From assembly GCA_900468625.1 (NCBI GenBank), contig UBUL01000037.1, positions 1 to 64,000 on the forward strand: a stretch of 64,000 nucleotides of DNA, written 5' to 3'. The position numbers were made by a program, and so were the translations under genes. Below the pieces are notes generated by a model, which saw nothing but the letters and a program-made list of their open reading frames with translations, made no database searches and had not been told where the DNA came from. How positions within the stretch are numbered: the first letter of the stretch is position 1; each line of letters begins with the position of its first letter. This DNA is from Hyphomicrobiales bacterium (lineage in GTDB: Bacteria; Pseudomonadota; Alphaproteobacteria; Rhizobiales; Rhizobiaceae). This document shows, in pieces, positions 51,070 through 59,710 of this stretch.

Positions 51070-51477
51070 ATGCGCACTCGCCTCCTGACAGGAACTTATT
51101 CCGCCGCCACCTTCGCGGTGCTCGGACTGCTGGTCACCTCGTGCGGCCCACGCCCGCCGAGTATCAACGCGACGGATCGCAGCGCCCTGTCGACGATGGA
51201 ACGCATCATGCTCAATGCCAATGCCTGCTGGTTCAAATCGTCTGACCCGGCCTTTGCCGGTTATCAGCTGTCTCCGGAGCTCAACTCCTTCACCGGTCGC
51301 CCGCGCATCCTCGTGGTCGACAGGAAACATCCGACCGGCCGGCCGTCGCTCGTCGTGCAAGCGGAAGGCAATCCCGCACAGATGCAGGCCTTCGGTCCGA
51401 TGATGTCAGGCGCCTCCGGCGGCCGCATTACGGGCGACGTCAATCGCTGGGCTGGAGGCTCGAAGGCGTGCAGCTGA
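51070..51477 (+). CDS. Putative lipoprotein of unknown function
   Basis: A 135-residue protein with a signal peptide and lipobox LVTSC (Cys25), so probably a membrane-anchored lipoprotein. The mature part contains MERIMLNANACWFKSSDPAFAGY and IRGDVNRWAGG-like segments; a pair of cysteines (in NACWF and the C-terminal KACS) could form a disulfide. I do not recognise the domain. ATG 51070 was chosen because the signal peptide starts there; the 21 codons before it overlap the palindromic repeat. Confidence 0.75.
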   Translation: MRTRLLTGTYSAATFAVLGLLVTSCGPRPPSINATDRSALSTMERIMLNANACWFKSSDPAFAGYQLSPELNSFTGRPRILVVDRKHPTGRPSLVVQAEGNPAQMQAFGPMMSGASGGRITGDVNRWAGGSKACS

Positions 51478-51557
51478 CGCTGCGGGCCTGAGATCTCCGT
51501 TTCCACGGCAATCCGCAGCCGGTGCATGACGTGCCCTCAATCTCAGGGATCATTGTC

Positions 51558-52091
51558 ATGGACAAATTCGTCATTCTTTCGGGCTGCTCCGGCGGCGGCA
51601 AATCCACATTGTTGGAGGCGCTCAAGCGTCGCGGCCATCACACCGTCGAAGAGCCTGGGCGGCGCATCGTCATCGAGGAATTGCAGGGCGACGGTGCGGC
51701 CTTACCCTGGATCGACGCACCGGCATTTGCGCGCCGGGCGATCGCCCTATCGCTCGCCGATCGAGAGGCTGCAGCGGCAATTCCAGGCACCGTCTTCTTC
51801 GATAGGGGATTGATCGATGCCGCATCGGCCCTCGAGCATCTGACGGGCGAGCCGGTCCTAGCCTCGCTCGCCCGATTGCATCGCTATAACAGACATGTCT
51901 TCCTGACGCCGCCCTGGCCGGAGATCTATACCGGGAATCGCGAGCGGAGGCATGATTTTACGGCAGCGGTCGTGGAATACGATCGGCTAAGCGCCGTTTA
52001 TCCAGCGCTCGGCTACGAAGTCCACGTGTTGCCGAAAATCGGCGTGGAGGAACGCGCCGATTCGGTATGTTCCGTTCTGAAGCTCGATTAG
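51558..52091 (+). CDS. AAA_28-type P-loop NTPase
   Basis: A 177-residue ATP-binding protein. The P-loop GCSGGGKST is at residues 8-16 after the strand MDKFVIL, EEPGRRIVIEEL follows, and FFDRGLIDAA forms the Walker B-like strand. YNRHVFLTPPWPEIY and the ERRHDF lid are features of the AAA_28 family, small predicted kinases with unknown substrate. ATG 51558 puts the P-loop at the usual distance from the N-terminus. Confidence 0.83.
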   Translation: MDKFVILSGCSGGGKSTLLEALKRRGHHTVEEPGRRIVIEELQGDGAALPWIDAPAFARRAIALSLADREAAAAIPGTVFFDRGLIDAASALEHLTGEPVLASLARLHRYNRHVFLTPPWPEIYTGNRERRHDFTAAVVEYDRLSAVYPALGYEVHVLPKIGVEERADSVCSVLKLD

Positions 52092-52104
52092 CTTGCCTGC
52101 CCGT

Positions 52105-52350
52105 TCAATCCCAAAAAAACGACTTCTTTGCTTCCGCTGCCGCTTGGCGCCGGGTCAGGCCGATGTCGTTCAGCTGATCGTCCGTCAAACCTCGTAGAAC
52201 CCAGCGGCTCTCACGCTTCTCCAGCCAGTGCAGATAAACGGCCCAAAGCCTACGCAACGGATGCGGCTTTGGCGGCGCCGTCCGGACCTTTGCGCTTGCC
52301 AAGGGCGCAGCCTGCGCCTCAGCTGTGCAGATTGTATCTATTGTGCTCAT
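52105..52350 (-). CDS. DUF1127 small protein
   Basis: An 81-residue protein whose C-terminal part is the DUF1127 domain: WAVYLHWLEKRESRWVLRGLTDDQLNDIGLTRRQAAAEA. Arginine-rich DUF1127 proteins in alphaproteobacteria have been linked to RNA binding and to phosphate, carbon and stress responses. GAGAGA lies at a suitable distance from ATG 52350; an in-frame ATG six bases upstream is too close to it. The gene diverges from a MocR-type regulator gene 105 bases away, which is a likely controller. A longer open frame through the regulator gene is antisense noise. Confidence 0.85.
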   Translation of the reverse strand: MSTIDTICTAEAQAAPLASAKVRTAPPKPHPLRRLWAVYLHWLEKRESRWVLRGLTDDQLNDIGLTRRQAAAEAKKSFFWD

Positions 52351-52370
52351 CTTCATTCTCTCAGGATGGT

Positions 52371-52452
52371 GACAATTTTCAAGTATCGAGCCAAACGATA
52401 CAAATTGACTCATAATCTTGACTCGAAGACAGAGACAATCTAGGAAATTGTC
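52371..52452. promoter_or_regulatory. Divergent control region with nested inverted repeats
   Basis: Between the DUF1127 and MocR genes, GTATCG-N7-CGATAC (52383-52401) lies inside a wider, imperfect pair GACAATTTTC (52371-52380) and GAAATTGTC (52444-52452). CTTGAC-N17-CTAGGA (52417-52445) could be a promoter toward the MocR gene, though it would leave almost no leader. MocR regulators commonly bind such repeats between themselves and a divergent target. Confidence 0.5.
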
Positions 52453-52455
52453 ATT

Positions 52456-53874
52456 ATGACAAATTGGCTTCCTGACATCTCCAGCGGAACCGGCCCGGTT
52501 TATATCCGCGTTGCCGACGCCATCGAGAACGCGATTACGCATGGCGTGCTGCCGCCGGGCACCAAGCTGCCGCCGCAGCGAAATCTTGCCTATGATATCG
52601 GCGTGACCATCGGCACGGTGAGCAGAGCCTATGCCCTTGTGCATGAGCGCGGTCTGGTGGCCGGCGAAGTCGGCCGCGGCACCTATGTGCTGGAACGCTC
52701 GAACGGCAAGCAGATCGAACTCGTCGATCCGATCACGCAGGCGCTTGCCGGCACCCGAGGCCTGAATGCTCCGGACGCCAAGATCCGCTTCGACACGACC
52801 GCCGCACCCGATATCGGCCAGGGTCAGATTATCGGCAAGCTCTTTGCCGACATCAGCAACGAGCACCAGACGGAAATCTCCTCCTATTCGCGGAATTTCC
52901 CGGCGAGCTGGTTCGAGGCCGGGCAAATATGGCTCGCCCGAAACGGGTGGCAGCCGGCAATCGAGACGATCGTGCCGACGCTCGGCGCCCATGCCGCCGC
53001 CATCGCGGTCATTTCAGCCGTTACCTCGCCGGGCGACAAGATCGTCTTCGAGAACCTCACCTATACGCAGATCAGCCGCGCGGCTCGCCTGCTCGGCCGC
53101 CGGACGATCCTGGTGGATTCCGATGAGCACGGCATGATCCCCGCGGATTTCGAGCGTCTCTGCCAGCAGCAGCATCCGCGCCTCGCCTTTCTGATGCCGA
53201 CCGCTCATAATCCCACGCTCGTGACAATGCCCGAGGCGCGACGCCGGGCAATCGCCGCCATAGCACGCCGGCACAGCGTCTGGCTGATCGAAGATGATCT
53301 CTACGGCGGCATGACCGGCGACCAGAACCCGCTCATGGCAGCAATCGCGCCGGAGCGGACTTTCGTCGTCAGCAGCCTGTCGAAATCCGTAACGGCCGGC
53401 GTGCGCGGCGGCTGGGTCGCCTGCCCGCCGCATTTCGCCCAGCGCATCAAAGTCACGCACAAGATGACGACGGGCGGCCTACCCTTCATTCTGGCTGAAA
53501 CCTGCGCCCGGCTCGTGCTGGGCGGCCATGCCCTGGAACTGCGCCGCCGGTCGGTGGAAGAAATCAAGGCCCGTGAGCAGTTGGCGCGCGAGGCCCTGTC
53601 GGGATTCGAGTTCAATTCACATCCGCATCTGCCGTTCCTGTGGCTGAAGCTGCCCGAGCCCTGGCTGTCGGGGACGTTCAAAAACGCCGCCCTCGCCGAG
53701 GGGGTGTTGATCGACGACGAAGATGAATTCAAGGCAGCCCGAATCGAAAGGGTCTATCACCGCGTTCGCGTCGCCTTTTCGTCGCCGCCACAGCGAAAAG
53801 ATGTTGCAGCAGGCTTCATGACGTTACGCAGGTTGTTGGAAAACGGCTCCTCGGGATACGATAGTCACATTTAA
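52456..53874 (+). CDS. MocR-family (GntR/aminotransferase) transcriptional regulator
   Basis: A 472-residue fusion of an N-terminal GntR winged helix (about residues 15-80: PVYIRVADAIENAITHGVLP, TKLPPQRNLAYDIGVTIGTVSRAYALVHERGLV) and a fold-type I aminotransferase-like domain. The PLP lysine is Lys310 in SSLSKSVTAGVRGGW, and ENLTYTQISRAARLLGR and LIEDDLYGG are typical. MocR proteins sense PLP or an amino-compound and regulate a nearby gene. The divergent DUF1127 gene and the repeats between them make that the obvious candidate. Confidence 0.9.
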   Translation: MTNWLPDISSGTGPVYIRVADAIENAITHGVLPPGTKLPPQRNLAYDIGVTIGTVSRAYALVHERGLVAGEVGRGTYVLERSNGKQIELVDPITQALAGTRGLNAPDAKIRFDTTAAPDIGQGQIIGKLFADISNEHQTEISSYSRNFPASWFEAGQIWLARNGWQPAIETIVPTLGAHAAAIAVISAVTSPGDKIVFENLTYTQISRAARLLGRRTILVDSDEHGMIPADFERLCQQQHPRLAFLMPTAHNPTLVTMPEARRRAIAAIARRHSVWLIEDDLYGGMTGDQNPLMAAIAPERTFVVSSLSKSVTAGVRGGWVACPPHFAQRIKVTHKMTTGGLPFILAETCARLVLGGHALELRRRSVEEIKAREQLAREALSGFEFNSHPHLPFLWLKLPEPWLSGTFKNAALAEGVLIDDEDEFKAARIERVYHRVRVAFSSPPQRKDVAAGFMTLRRLLENGSSGYDSHI

Positions 53875-53997
53875 GCAAGCCTTATTAATTTATCGACAGA
53901 CATCTTGCGCAAATGCGACTTTGTCGTCTCGACTCTTAGCACGCTACCATTCTATCAATGCAAAGTGAAAATTCGCCCGCCATACCAGGGGGAGTGC

Positions 53998-54600
53998 ATG
54001 GCTATTGCAGGCTTTGTAAGCAAGCGTCTAGTTCCGAGTTTTCTGGCAATCAGTTGCGTATTCATCGCAGGCCATTCGGCCGCCATCGCCGCGGACCAAG
54101 TGACGGCCGTCTCCAACACCAAGGTTTTCGACGAGTTGCGTTTCGGAGCGAGCGGCTCCATCCAGAACGGCAACGAGCACGAAAATGGCGTGTTTCCCGA
54201 AATCCAGGTGCTCTTCAATCCGTTCGGCTACAATCCGACTGCGGACTGGAAGGACCAGCTTGCCCATCCGCGCATCCATTTGGGAACGTCGATCGGCACG
54301 GCAGGCTCTGCGACCCAGGTCTATGGCGGCCTTTCCTGGACGCTTACGCACAGCAACGGCATCTTCACCGAACTTGGCTTCGGCGGCACGGTGCATACGG
54401 GCAATCTGGACGATTGGAGAGAACACGGGCCGATGCTCGGCTGTCGTCTTCTCTTCCACGAATATGCCGGTCTCGGCTATAATTTCGACAGCCACTGGAA
54501 CATGATGGCCCAGATTGCACATTCGTCCCACGCCAATCTTTGCGACGGCCCGAATGGCGGCATGACACGCGTCGGCCTGATGGTCGGCTATAAATTCTGA
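53998..54600 (+). CDS. Outer-membrane acyloxyacyl hydrolase / PagL-like lipid A deacylase
   Basis: A 200-residue exported protein. A signal peptide (residues 1 to about 32, ending AIA) is followed by an 8-strand beta-barrel-like domain with FDELRFGASGSIQNG, IHLGTSIGTAG, LGFGGTVHTG and a C-terminal phenylalanine (GLMVGYKF) typical of outer-membrane proteins. AHSSHANLCDGPNGG carries the His/Ser pair expected of PagL-type lipid A 3-O-deacylases. I assign it to that family with moderate confidence; removal of lipid A acyl chains is inferred. ATG 53998 follows GGGGGAG. Confidence 0.8.
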   Translation: MAIAGFVSKRLVPSFLAISCVFIAGHSAAIAADQVTAVSNTKVFDELRFGASGSIQNGNEHENGVFPEIQVLFNPFGYNPTADWKDQLAHPRIHLGTSIGTAGSATQVYGGLSWTLTHSNGIFTELGFGGTVHTGNLDDWREHGPMLGCRLLFHEYAGLGYNFDSHWNMMAQIAHSSHANLCDGPNGGMTRVGLMVGYKF

Positions 54601-54749
54601 TCGCTGGAACGGCGACTTGACGATTGGAAATACCGGCCTGTTGTGAACGCCGGTATTTTCCTGTCGCACGACAGGGAGACTTGCGCTAAAGAGACCCCGA
54701 TCCCTGACCGGCCTTCAAACCTTTTACAGGCAAGGACACTCGAGCGCCC

Positions 54750-56981
54750 ATGACCATTTCCAATTCGATCCAGATCACCCCCGAACTGATTGCCGCCCAC
54801 GGCCTCAAGCCGGATGAGTATCAGCGCATTCTGGATTTGATCGGTCGCGAGCCTTCCTTCACCGAGCTCGGTATCTTCTCGGCCATGTGGAACGAGCACT
54901 GCTCGTACAAATCTTCGAAGAAGTGGCTCCGCACGCTGCCGACCAAGGGGCCGCGTGTCATTCAAGGTCCCGGCGAGAACGCCGGCGTTGTCGATATCGA
55001 TGACGGCGATTGCGTCGTCTTCAAGATGGAAAGCCACAACCACCCGTCCTACATCGAGCCTTACCAAGGTGCTGCCACAGGCGTCGGCGGTATCCTGCGC
55101 GACGTGTTCACCATGGGCGCCCGTCCCATCGCTGCCATGAATGCCCTGCGCTTCGGCGAGCCGGATCATCCGAAGACCCGCCATCTCGTTTCCGGCGTCG
55201 TTGCCGGCGTCGGCGGCTACGGCAATTCCTTCGGCGTCCCGACTGTCGGCGGTGAAGTCGAATTCGATGCCCGTTACAACGGCAATATCCTAGTCAACGC
55301 CTTTGCGGCCGGCCTTGCCAAGTCCAATGCCATATTCCTGTCGGAAGCCAAGGGTGTCGGCCTGCCGGTGGTCTATCTCGGTGCCAAGACCGGCCGTGAC
55401 GGCGTCGGCGGCGCGACCATGGCTTCGGCCGAATTCAACGAATCGATCGAGGAAAAGCGCCCGACCGTTCAAGTCGGTGACCCCTTTACCGAAAAGTGCC
55501 TGCTAGAAGCCTGCCTGGAACTGATGCAGACCGGCGCAGTCATCGCCATCCAGGACATGGGTGCCGCCGGCCTCACCTGCTCTGCCGTCGAAATGGGCGC
55601 CAAGGGCGACCTCGGCATCGAGCTCGATCTCGACAAGGTGCCGGTACGCGAAGAGCAGATGACGGCTTACGAAATGATGCTGTCGGAAAGCCAGGAGCGC
55701 ATGCTCATGGTGCTGCTGCCGGAAAAGGAAGCCGTTGCCAAGGCGATCTTCGTCAAGTGGGGCCTGGATTTCGCCATCGTCGGCAAAACGACCGACGATC
55801 TTCGCTTCCGCGTCATCCATCAGGGCGAAGAAGTCGCAAACCTGCCGATCAAGGATCTCGGCGACCAGGCTCCGGAATATGATCGCCCCTGGCGGGAATC
55901 CGACAAGCGCGCCGCCCTGCCCGCCGATCTGGTAGCCGCGCCGGAAGATTACGGTCAAACCCTGCTGAAGCTGGTCGGCTCCCCCAACCAGTCCAGCCGC
56001 CGCTGGGTCTACGAACAGTACGACACGCTGATCCAGGGCAATTCTCTGCAGCTTCCCGGTGGCGACGCCGGCGTCGTCCGCGTCGAGGGCCATGCCACCA
56101 AGGCGCTGGCCTTCTCCTCCGACGTCACCCCGCGCTATGTCGAAGCCGATCCGTTCGAGGGCGGGAAGCAGGCCGTGGCCGAATGCTGGCGCAACATCAC
56201 GGCGACAGGTGCCGAACCGCTGGCCGCGACCGACAACCTGAACTTCGGCAACCCGGAAAAGCCAGAGATCATGGGCCAGTTCGTCGGCGCGATCAAAGGC
56301 ATCGGCGAAGCCTGCCGCGCACTGGATTTCCCGATCGTTTCCGGCAACGTCTCGCTCTACAACGAAACCAATGGCATCGCGATCCTGCCGACCCCCACCA
56401 TTGCCGGCGTCGGCCTGCTGCCGGACTGGAAGACGATGGCCCGCATTGGCTCGGCTTCCGAAGGCGATCACGTCGTGATGATCGGTGTCGACGGCAGCCA
56501 TCTCGGCTCCTCGATCTATCTGCGTGATATCATCGGTTCGACGGAAGGCCCTGCCCCGGAAGTCGATCTCTTCGCCGAACGCCGCAACGGTGATTTCGTG
56601 CGCTCCGCCATCCGCAACGCTCAGATCACGGCCTGCCACGACATCTCCTCCGGCGGCCTGGCTCTCGCGCTTGCCGAAATGGCGATGACTTCCGGCAAGG
56701 GGCTGCGCATCGATCTCGGCGAATGCAGAACCCTGCCGCATGCAGCCCTCTTCGGTGAAGATCAGGCCCGCTACGTCATCACCGTCCCTGCCGATGTCGC
56801 CGATTTCGTCTGCATCAACGCGGAAAGCGCCGGCGTGCCCTTCCGCCGTCTCGGAACCGTCGGAGGCGATGCGCTGGCCATCGACGGCCTGTTAACGCTT
56901 CCGGTTGGACAGTTGCGCGAGGCGTATGAATCGTGGTTTCCTGCCTTCATGGACGGCGGCGCACTCGCTGCCGCTGAATAG
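54750..56981 (+). CDS. purL: FGAM synthase PurL subunit
   Basis: A 743-residue PurL of the small type that works with separate PurQ and PurS. N-terminal MWNEHCSYKSSKKWLRTLPT, then FKMESHNHPSYIEPYQGAATGVGGILRD, GFGEPDHPKTRHL-type and the AIR-synthase-like ATP sites; C-terminal ACHDISSGGLALALAEMAM is diagnostic. It makes FGAM from FGAR, ATP and the ammonia delivered by PurQ. It is separated from purQ by five unrelated genes and followed after 15 bases by bolA. Confidence 0.97.
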   Translation: MTISNSIQITPELIAAHGLKPDEYQRILDLIGREPSFTELGIFSAMWNEHCSYKSSKKWLRTLPTKGPRVIQGPGENAGVVDIDDGDCVVFKMESHNHPSYIEPYQGAATGVGGILRDVFTMGARPIAAMNALRFGEPDHPKTRHLVSGVVAGVGGYGNSFGVPTVGGEVEFDARYNGNILVNAFAAGLAKSNAIFLSEAKGVGLPVVYLGAKTGRDGVGGATMASAEFNESIEEKRPTVQVGDPFTEKCLLEACLELMQTGAVIAIQDMGAAGLTCSAVEMGAKGDLGIELDLDKVPVREEQMTAYEMMLSESQERMLMVLLPEKEAVAKAIFVKWGLDFAIVGKTTDDLRFRVIHQGEEVANLPIKDLGDQAPEYDRPWRESDKRAALPADLVAAPEDYGQTLLKLVGSPNQSSRRWVYEQYDTLIQGNSLQLPGGDAGVVRVEGHATKALAFSSDVTPRYVEADPFEGGKQAVAECWRNITATGAEPLAATDNLNFGNPEKPEIMGQFVGAIKGIGEACRALDFPIVSGNVSLYNETNGIAILPTPTIAGVGLLPDWKTMARIGSASEGDHVVMIGVDGSHLGSSIYLRDIIGSTEGPAPEVDLFAERRNGDFVRSAIRNAQITACHDISSGGLALALAEMAMTSGKGLRIDLGECRTLPHAALFGEDQARYVITVPADVADFVCINAESAGVPFRRLGTVGGDALAIDGLLTLPVGQLREAYESWFPAFMDGGALAAAE

Positions 56982-56996
56982 ATCGAGGTACCACTC

Positions 56997-57230
56997 ATGC
57001 CAATGAACCCCGGCGATATCGAAGACATGATCAAGGCCGGCATTCCCGGCGCCAAGGTGACGATTCGCGACCTGGCTGGGGATGGTGATCACTATGCTGC
57101 AGAAGTTGTCGCGGAAGCCTTCCGCGGCAAGAGCCGCGTGCAGCAGCACCAGATGGTCTATGATGCCCTGAAGGGCAATATGGGCGGCGTGCTGCACGCC
57201 CTTGCGCTGCAGACCTCAGCGCCCGATTGA
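56997..57230 (+). CDS. BolA/IbaG family protein
   Basis: A 77-residue BolA-type protein: IEDMIKAGIPGAKVTIRDLAGDGDHYAAEVV, then SRVQQHQMVYDALKGNMGGVLHALALQT. The conserved histidine region (QQHQMVY) and the GDGDHY loop are those that hold a [2Fe-2S] cluster shared with monothiol glutaredoxin. A CGFS glutaredoxin gene lies about 2 kb downstream, its expected partner. It is co-transcribed with purL by position. It overlaps the convergent hydrolase gene by 15 bases. Confidence 0.92.
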   Translation: MPMNPGDIEDMIKAGIPGAKVTIRDLAGDGDHYAAEVVAEAFRGKSRVQQHQMVYDALKGNMGGVLHALALQTSAPD

Positions 57231-58415
57231 GAGCGCCTGGGCTTCCTCGCCGGAGTTGAACGTCAGCTCCGGCAGCTTTTGGAACGAGAATCCGGCGAAA
57301 TCTGAGGCCGGCAGCGGACCGGCAGTCATCAGCGTAAAATCGAAAAAGGCCCTCACATCGGGACCGAGCACATATTGCCGGTGGACGCGGAGAAAATCGC
57401 GCTTGATCTTGGCATAATGCTTCGCCGTCAGCATCTGCTTGAAGCGCACGAACAGGATCGACGCCTGCTCGGCATCCGGATGACCGCAGACAGCTGCAAC
57501 CTTCGCCTTATAGAAATGGATCGCGTCGGTCAGACAGTGCACGTCGAGCCAGGAGATATCCTGGCAGCGGGCGATCAGTCCGACACGTGAGCGCAGCACC
57601 GAGGCCGGCCGCAAGAGCGCGCATTGAAGGATGGCGCTGCCAAGTGTGGTGAAAATCACGCGCTTGCCCTGCAGCAGCTCCGGCTCTCGCTCGAGCAGCA
57701 GGCCGACGACATGGGCGGCGACGGACGAACCCATGCTGTGCGAGGAGATGACGAATTCGTCGGCATCGGGATCATCCAGCGCCTGACGCGTGCTGATCGC
57801 ACTCGCCTCCAGCCATTGTTCGACGCCGAGCCCATTCAGCCCCGCCATCGCCACCGCCATTTCCCAGTCGGAAAAGAGATGCAACGTATGCAGTTTCTCG
57901 GCCTGCGGCAGAAAGACATAAACGAAGAAGGCGACGGCCAACGCGATGCTGCCGATATGGCTCCAGGCCGGCAGCCCGAACAGGAACGGCGCAAACGCGA
58001 TCGATAGGCTGATCAGCAGCCCCCCTAGCATCAGCAAAAAGGGAAAGATGAAGAACAGGCCGAAGCGCCAGGCATGACGAAAGTAGCCAATCATGCCGCC
58101 CGCAGCAGCGACCTGCGCGGCCGCACGATAGCCCAGCAGCAGTCGCGTGAAGAGCGGTCTGCCATTCAGAGCGCCAACCAGATCGTTGTGATCGACGATA
58201 TGAACGCGGTTTTGCGTGTGCCAATCCGCACCCGTCGCAGCCACATCGAAATAAGGAGCCCGGCCAAAATTGTTGAGTTCACCGATTTCGGCGGAAAAAT
58301 CCCAGACGCCGCCGCTCTGCCGTGCGGAACGCTCGTAACGCGCGCGATGCGCAGCAGCATCCAACGGTTCGAAGCCAGGGAAGTGGAGAACCACCCTCTT
58401 CTTGATGTTACCCAT
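57216..58415 (-). CDS. Membrane-bound alpha/beta-hydrolase-like protein
   Basis: A protein of about 399 residues with an unusual order of parts. An N-terminal soluble segment (VVLHFPGFEPLDAAAHRARYERSARQSG) is followed by two or three membrane helices (about 125-185: FGLFFIFPFLLMLGGLLISLS and IGSIALAVAFFVYVFLP). A C-terminal hydrolase-like region has the nucleophile-type motif SSHSMGSSVAAHVVG. VLHFPGFEP may be the oxyanion strand. The family is not one I can name, and the substrate is unknown. ATG 58415 (MGNIKKRVV) fits better than 58469. Confidence 0.7.
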   Translation of the reverse strand: MGNIKKRVVLHFPGFEPLDAAAHRARYERSARQSGGVWDFSAEIGELNNFGRAPYFDVAATGADWHTQNRVHIVDHNDLVGALNGRPLFTRLLLGYRAAAQVAAAGGMIGYFRHAWRFGLFFIFPFLLMLGGLLISLSIAFAPFLFGLPAWSHIGSIALAVAFFVYVFLPQAEKLHTLHLFSDWEMAVAMAGLNGLGVEQWLEASAISTRQALDDPDADEFVISSHSMGSSVAAHVVGLLLEREPELLQGKRVIFTTLGSAILQCALLRPASVLRSRVGLIARCQDISWLDVHCLTDAIHFYKAKVAAVCGHPDAEQASILFVRFKQMLTAKHYAKIKRDFLRVHRQYVLGPDVRAFFDFTLMTAGPLPASDFAGFSFQKLPELTFNSGEEAQALSIGR

Positions 58416-58600
58416 ATTGTAGTCTGTCCCCGGGGCGCATTTACATATACGTCCAAGCGCCAAGATCATGAGCTGCGGGCTTTTTCAAGGCAGCTCATCG
58501 CAAAAGCGGGCGGACACCTAAATAGAAAATCGGAGCCGTGGGCCGTGTCGGCAGATAGCACGAAGGCGACGACAGATGTCACCTGCCCGACTCAAGGCAA

Positions 58601-58903
58601 TCAGCATTCCCGCCTGGGATATGGCGAGACATCGGCGCAAGGATCCGTTGGCGGACCGGTCATGATCTTCTCGACGATTGGAATAGACGCCGGCTGCTGT
58701 TTCGGCGCGGTCGAGGCGCGATAGCCGAAAGCAATACTCAGAATAACAACGATAGCCGTCACCGTGACGGTGCTGTTCAATATCGATGCGCGCGGGGTGC
58801 GCACATGCTCATAATACTCCCGCTCGCCTTCGCTCGTATCTTCCGAGCCATAAAATTCCCGCTCTTCACCAACCTGCCCGTCTGAATAGTGATGGTGGCT
58901 CAT
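58601..58903 (-). CDS. Small single-pass membrane protein, unknown function
   Basis: A 100-residue protein with a hydrophilic, Glu/Tyr/His-rich N-terminus (MSHHHYSDGQVGEEREFYG), one membrane segment at about residues 45-62 (VTVTAIVVILSIAFGY) and a short C-terminal part with two cysteines. No family is recognised. ATG 58903 is chosen because the N-terminal sequence is coherent from there. It has the same direction as the hydrolase gene but a gap of 185 bases separates them. Confidence 0.6.
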   Translation of the reverse strand: MSHHHYSDGQVGEEREFYGSEDTSEGEREYYEHVRTPRASILNSTVTVTAIVVILSIAFGYRASTAPKQQPASIPIVEKIMTGPPTDPCADVSPYPRREC

Positions 58904-59277
58904 GGTGTCCGCTCCCTCAAAAGTCCGAATGCAATGTTTACAAGGGACGCGCCAAATCGCATCAATCGACAAACTCTAACAAACATACCGACCGCTTGTA
59001 AATTAAATAGCAGCCTAATATTAATCATCCCTTGCTTTAAGTATATGTGTGTTGTTCAGGAGCGGAGTTGAAGTGGCGTTTCCAAAACGCACTGTTCAGA
59101 AAAGCCAGCCAATTCGCAGATTTCATCACAGCCTCGATAGCTCACGAAGGAACCCATTCATGCGATGAAAAAAACGGCGCCGACGTTTTGCGGCTGGAAA
59201 TCGCGCCGGACGCTTGCTATTTAAGGAGCAGATGTAACGCTGCGGATCTTGACCCCGCATGTGAAAGGAACTGGACA
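58904..59277. other. A/T-richer intergenic region upstream of grxD, no gene supported
   Basis: The 374 bases between the small membrane protein gene and grxD are richer in A and T than the surroundings, especially 58970-59060. An open frame runs into grxD from 59047 but is not protein-like before ATG 59278. The grxD promoter must lie here; I cannot place it with confidence. AAGGAG at 59224 is too far from the start to be its ribosome site. Confidence 0.5.
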
Positions 59278-59613
59278 ATGAGCGGCATTCAGGAATTCAT
59301 CGCCAACGAAGTTAAGAACAACGACGTCGTTCTTTTCATGAAGGGCACGCCCCAGTTCCCGCAGTGTGGTTTCTCCGGTCAGGTGGTTCAGATTCTCGAC
59401 TATATCGGCGTCGACTACAAGGGCATCAACGTCCTTGCCGACGCTGAAATCCGTCAGGGAATCAAGGACTATTCCAACTGGCCGACCATACCGCAGCTTT
59501 ACGTAAAGGGCGAATTCATCGGCGGCTGCGATATCGTGCGCGAAATGTTCCAGGCGGGCGAATTGCAGCAGCACCTCCAGGAAAACGGCATCAGCGTTCG
59601 CGGCGCCGCCTGA
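59278..59613 (+). CDS. grxD: Monothiol glutaredoxin GrxD (Grx4 type)
   Basis: A 111-residue CGFS glutaredoxin: KGTPQFPQCGFSGQVVQIL with Cys30, then NWPTIPQLYVKGEFIGGCDIV. Such proteins carry a glutathione-ligated [2Fe-2S] cluster, deliver clusters and form complexes with BolA proteins. The bolA gene at 56997-57230 and the suf operon at 13.9-20.9 kb are functional relatives in this window. The ATG follows GAAAGGAACTGGACA. Confidence 0.96.
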   Translation: MSGIQEFIANEVKNNDVVLFMKGTPQFPQCGFSGQVVQILDYIGVDYKGINVLADAEIRQGIKDYSNWPTIPQLYVKGEFIGGCDIVREMFQAGELQQHLQENGISVRGAA

Positions 59614-59661
59614 CCGGGCACCGGGCTATCCGTCCGGTTTCCATAGTTAAATTCGATCGAT

Positions 59662-59687
59662 AAGGCGCTGCCACCGGGCGGCGCCTT
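59662..59687 (+). terminator. Hairpin between grxD and the first MFS gene
   Basis: AAGGCGCTGCC (59662-59672) pairs with GGCGGCGCCTT (59677-59687), including one T-G pair, with a 4-base loop. No T-run follows, so it is either a weak terminator of grxD or a hairpin in the leader of the MFS gene starting at 59711. Confidence 0.5.
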
Positions 59688-59710
59688 GACATGTTTATGG
59701 GAATAAAACC

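Noticed and set aside
52351..52992. Long N-terminal extension of the DUF1127 frame
   Set aside because: It runs antisense through the MocR gene. A good ribosome site and the domain size support the short 81-residue gene.
55503..56741. 412-codon open frame opposite purL
   Set aside because: Antisense shadow of a strongly supported gene.
58970..59060. A/T-rich stretch before grxD as a possible island boundary
   Set aside because: Flanking genes on both sides are core chromosomal genes, and there is no repeat pair or integrase; ordinary promoter-region composition is enough to explain it.
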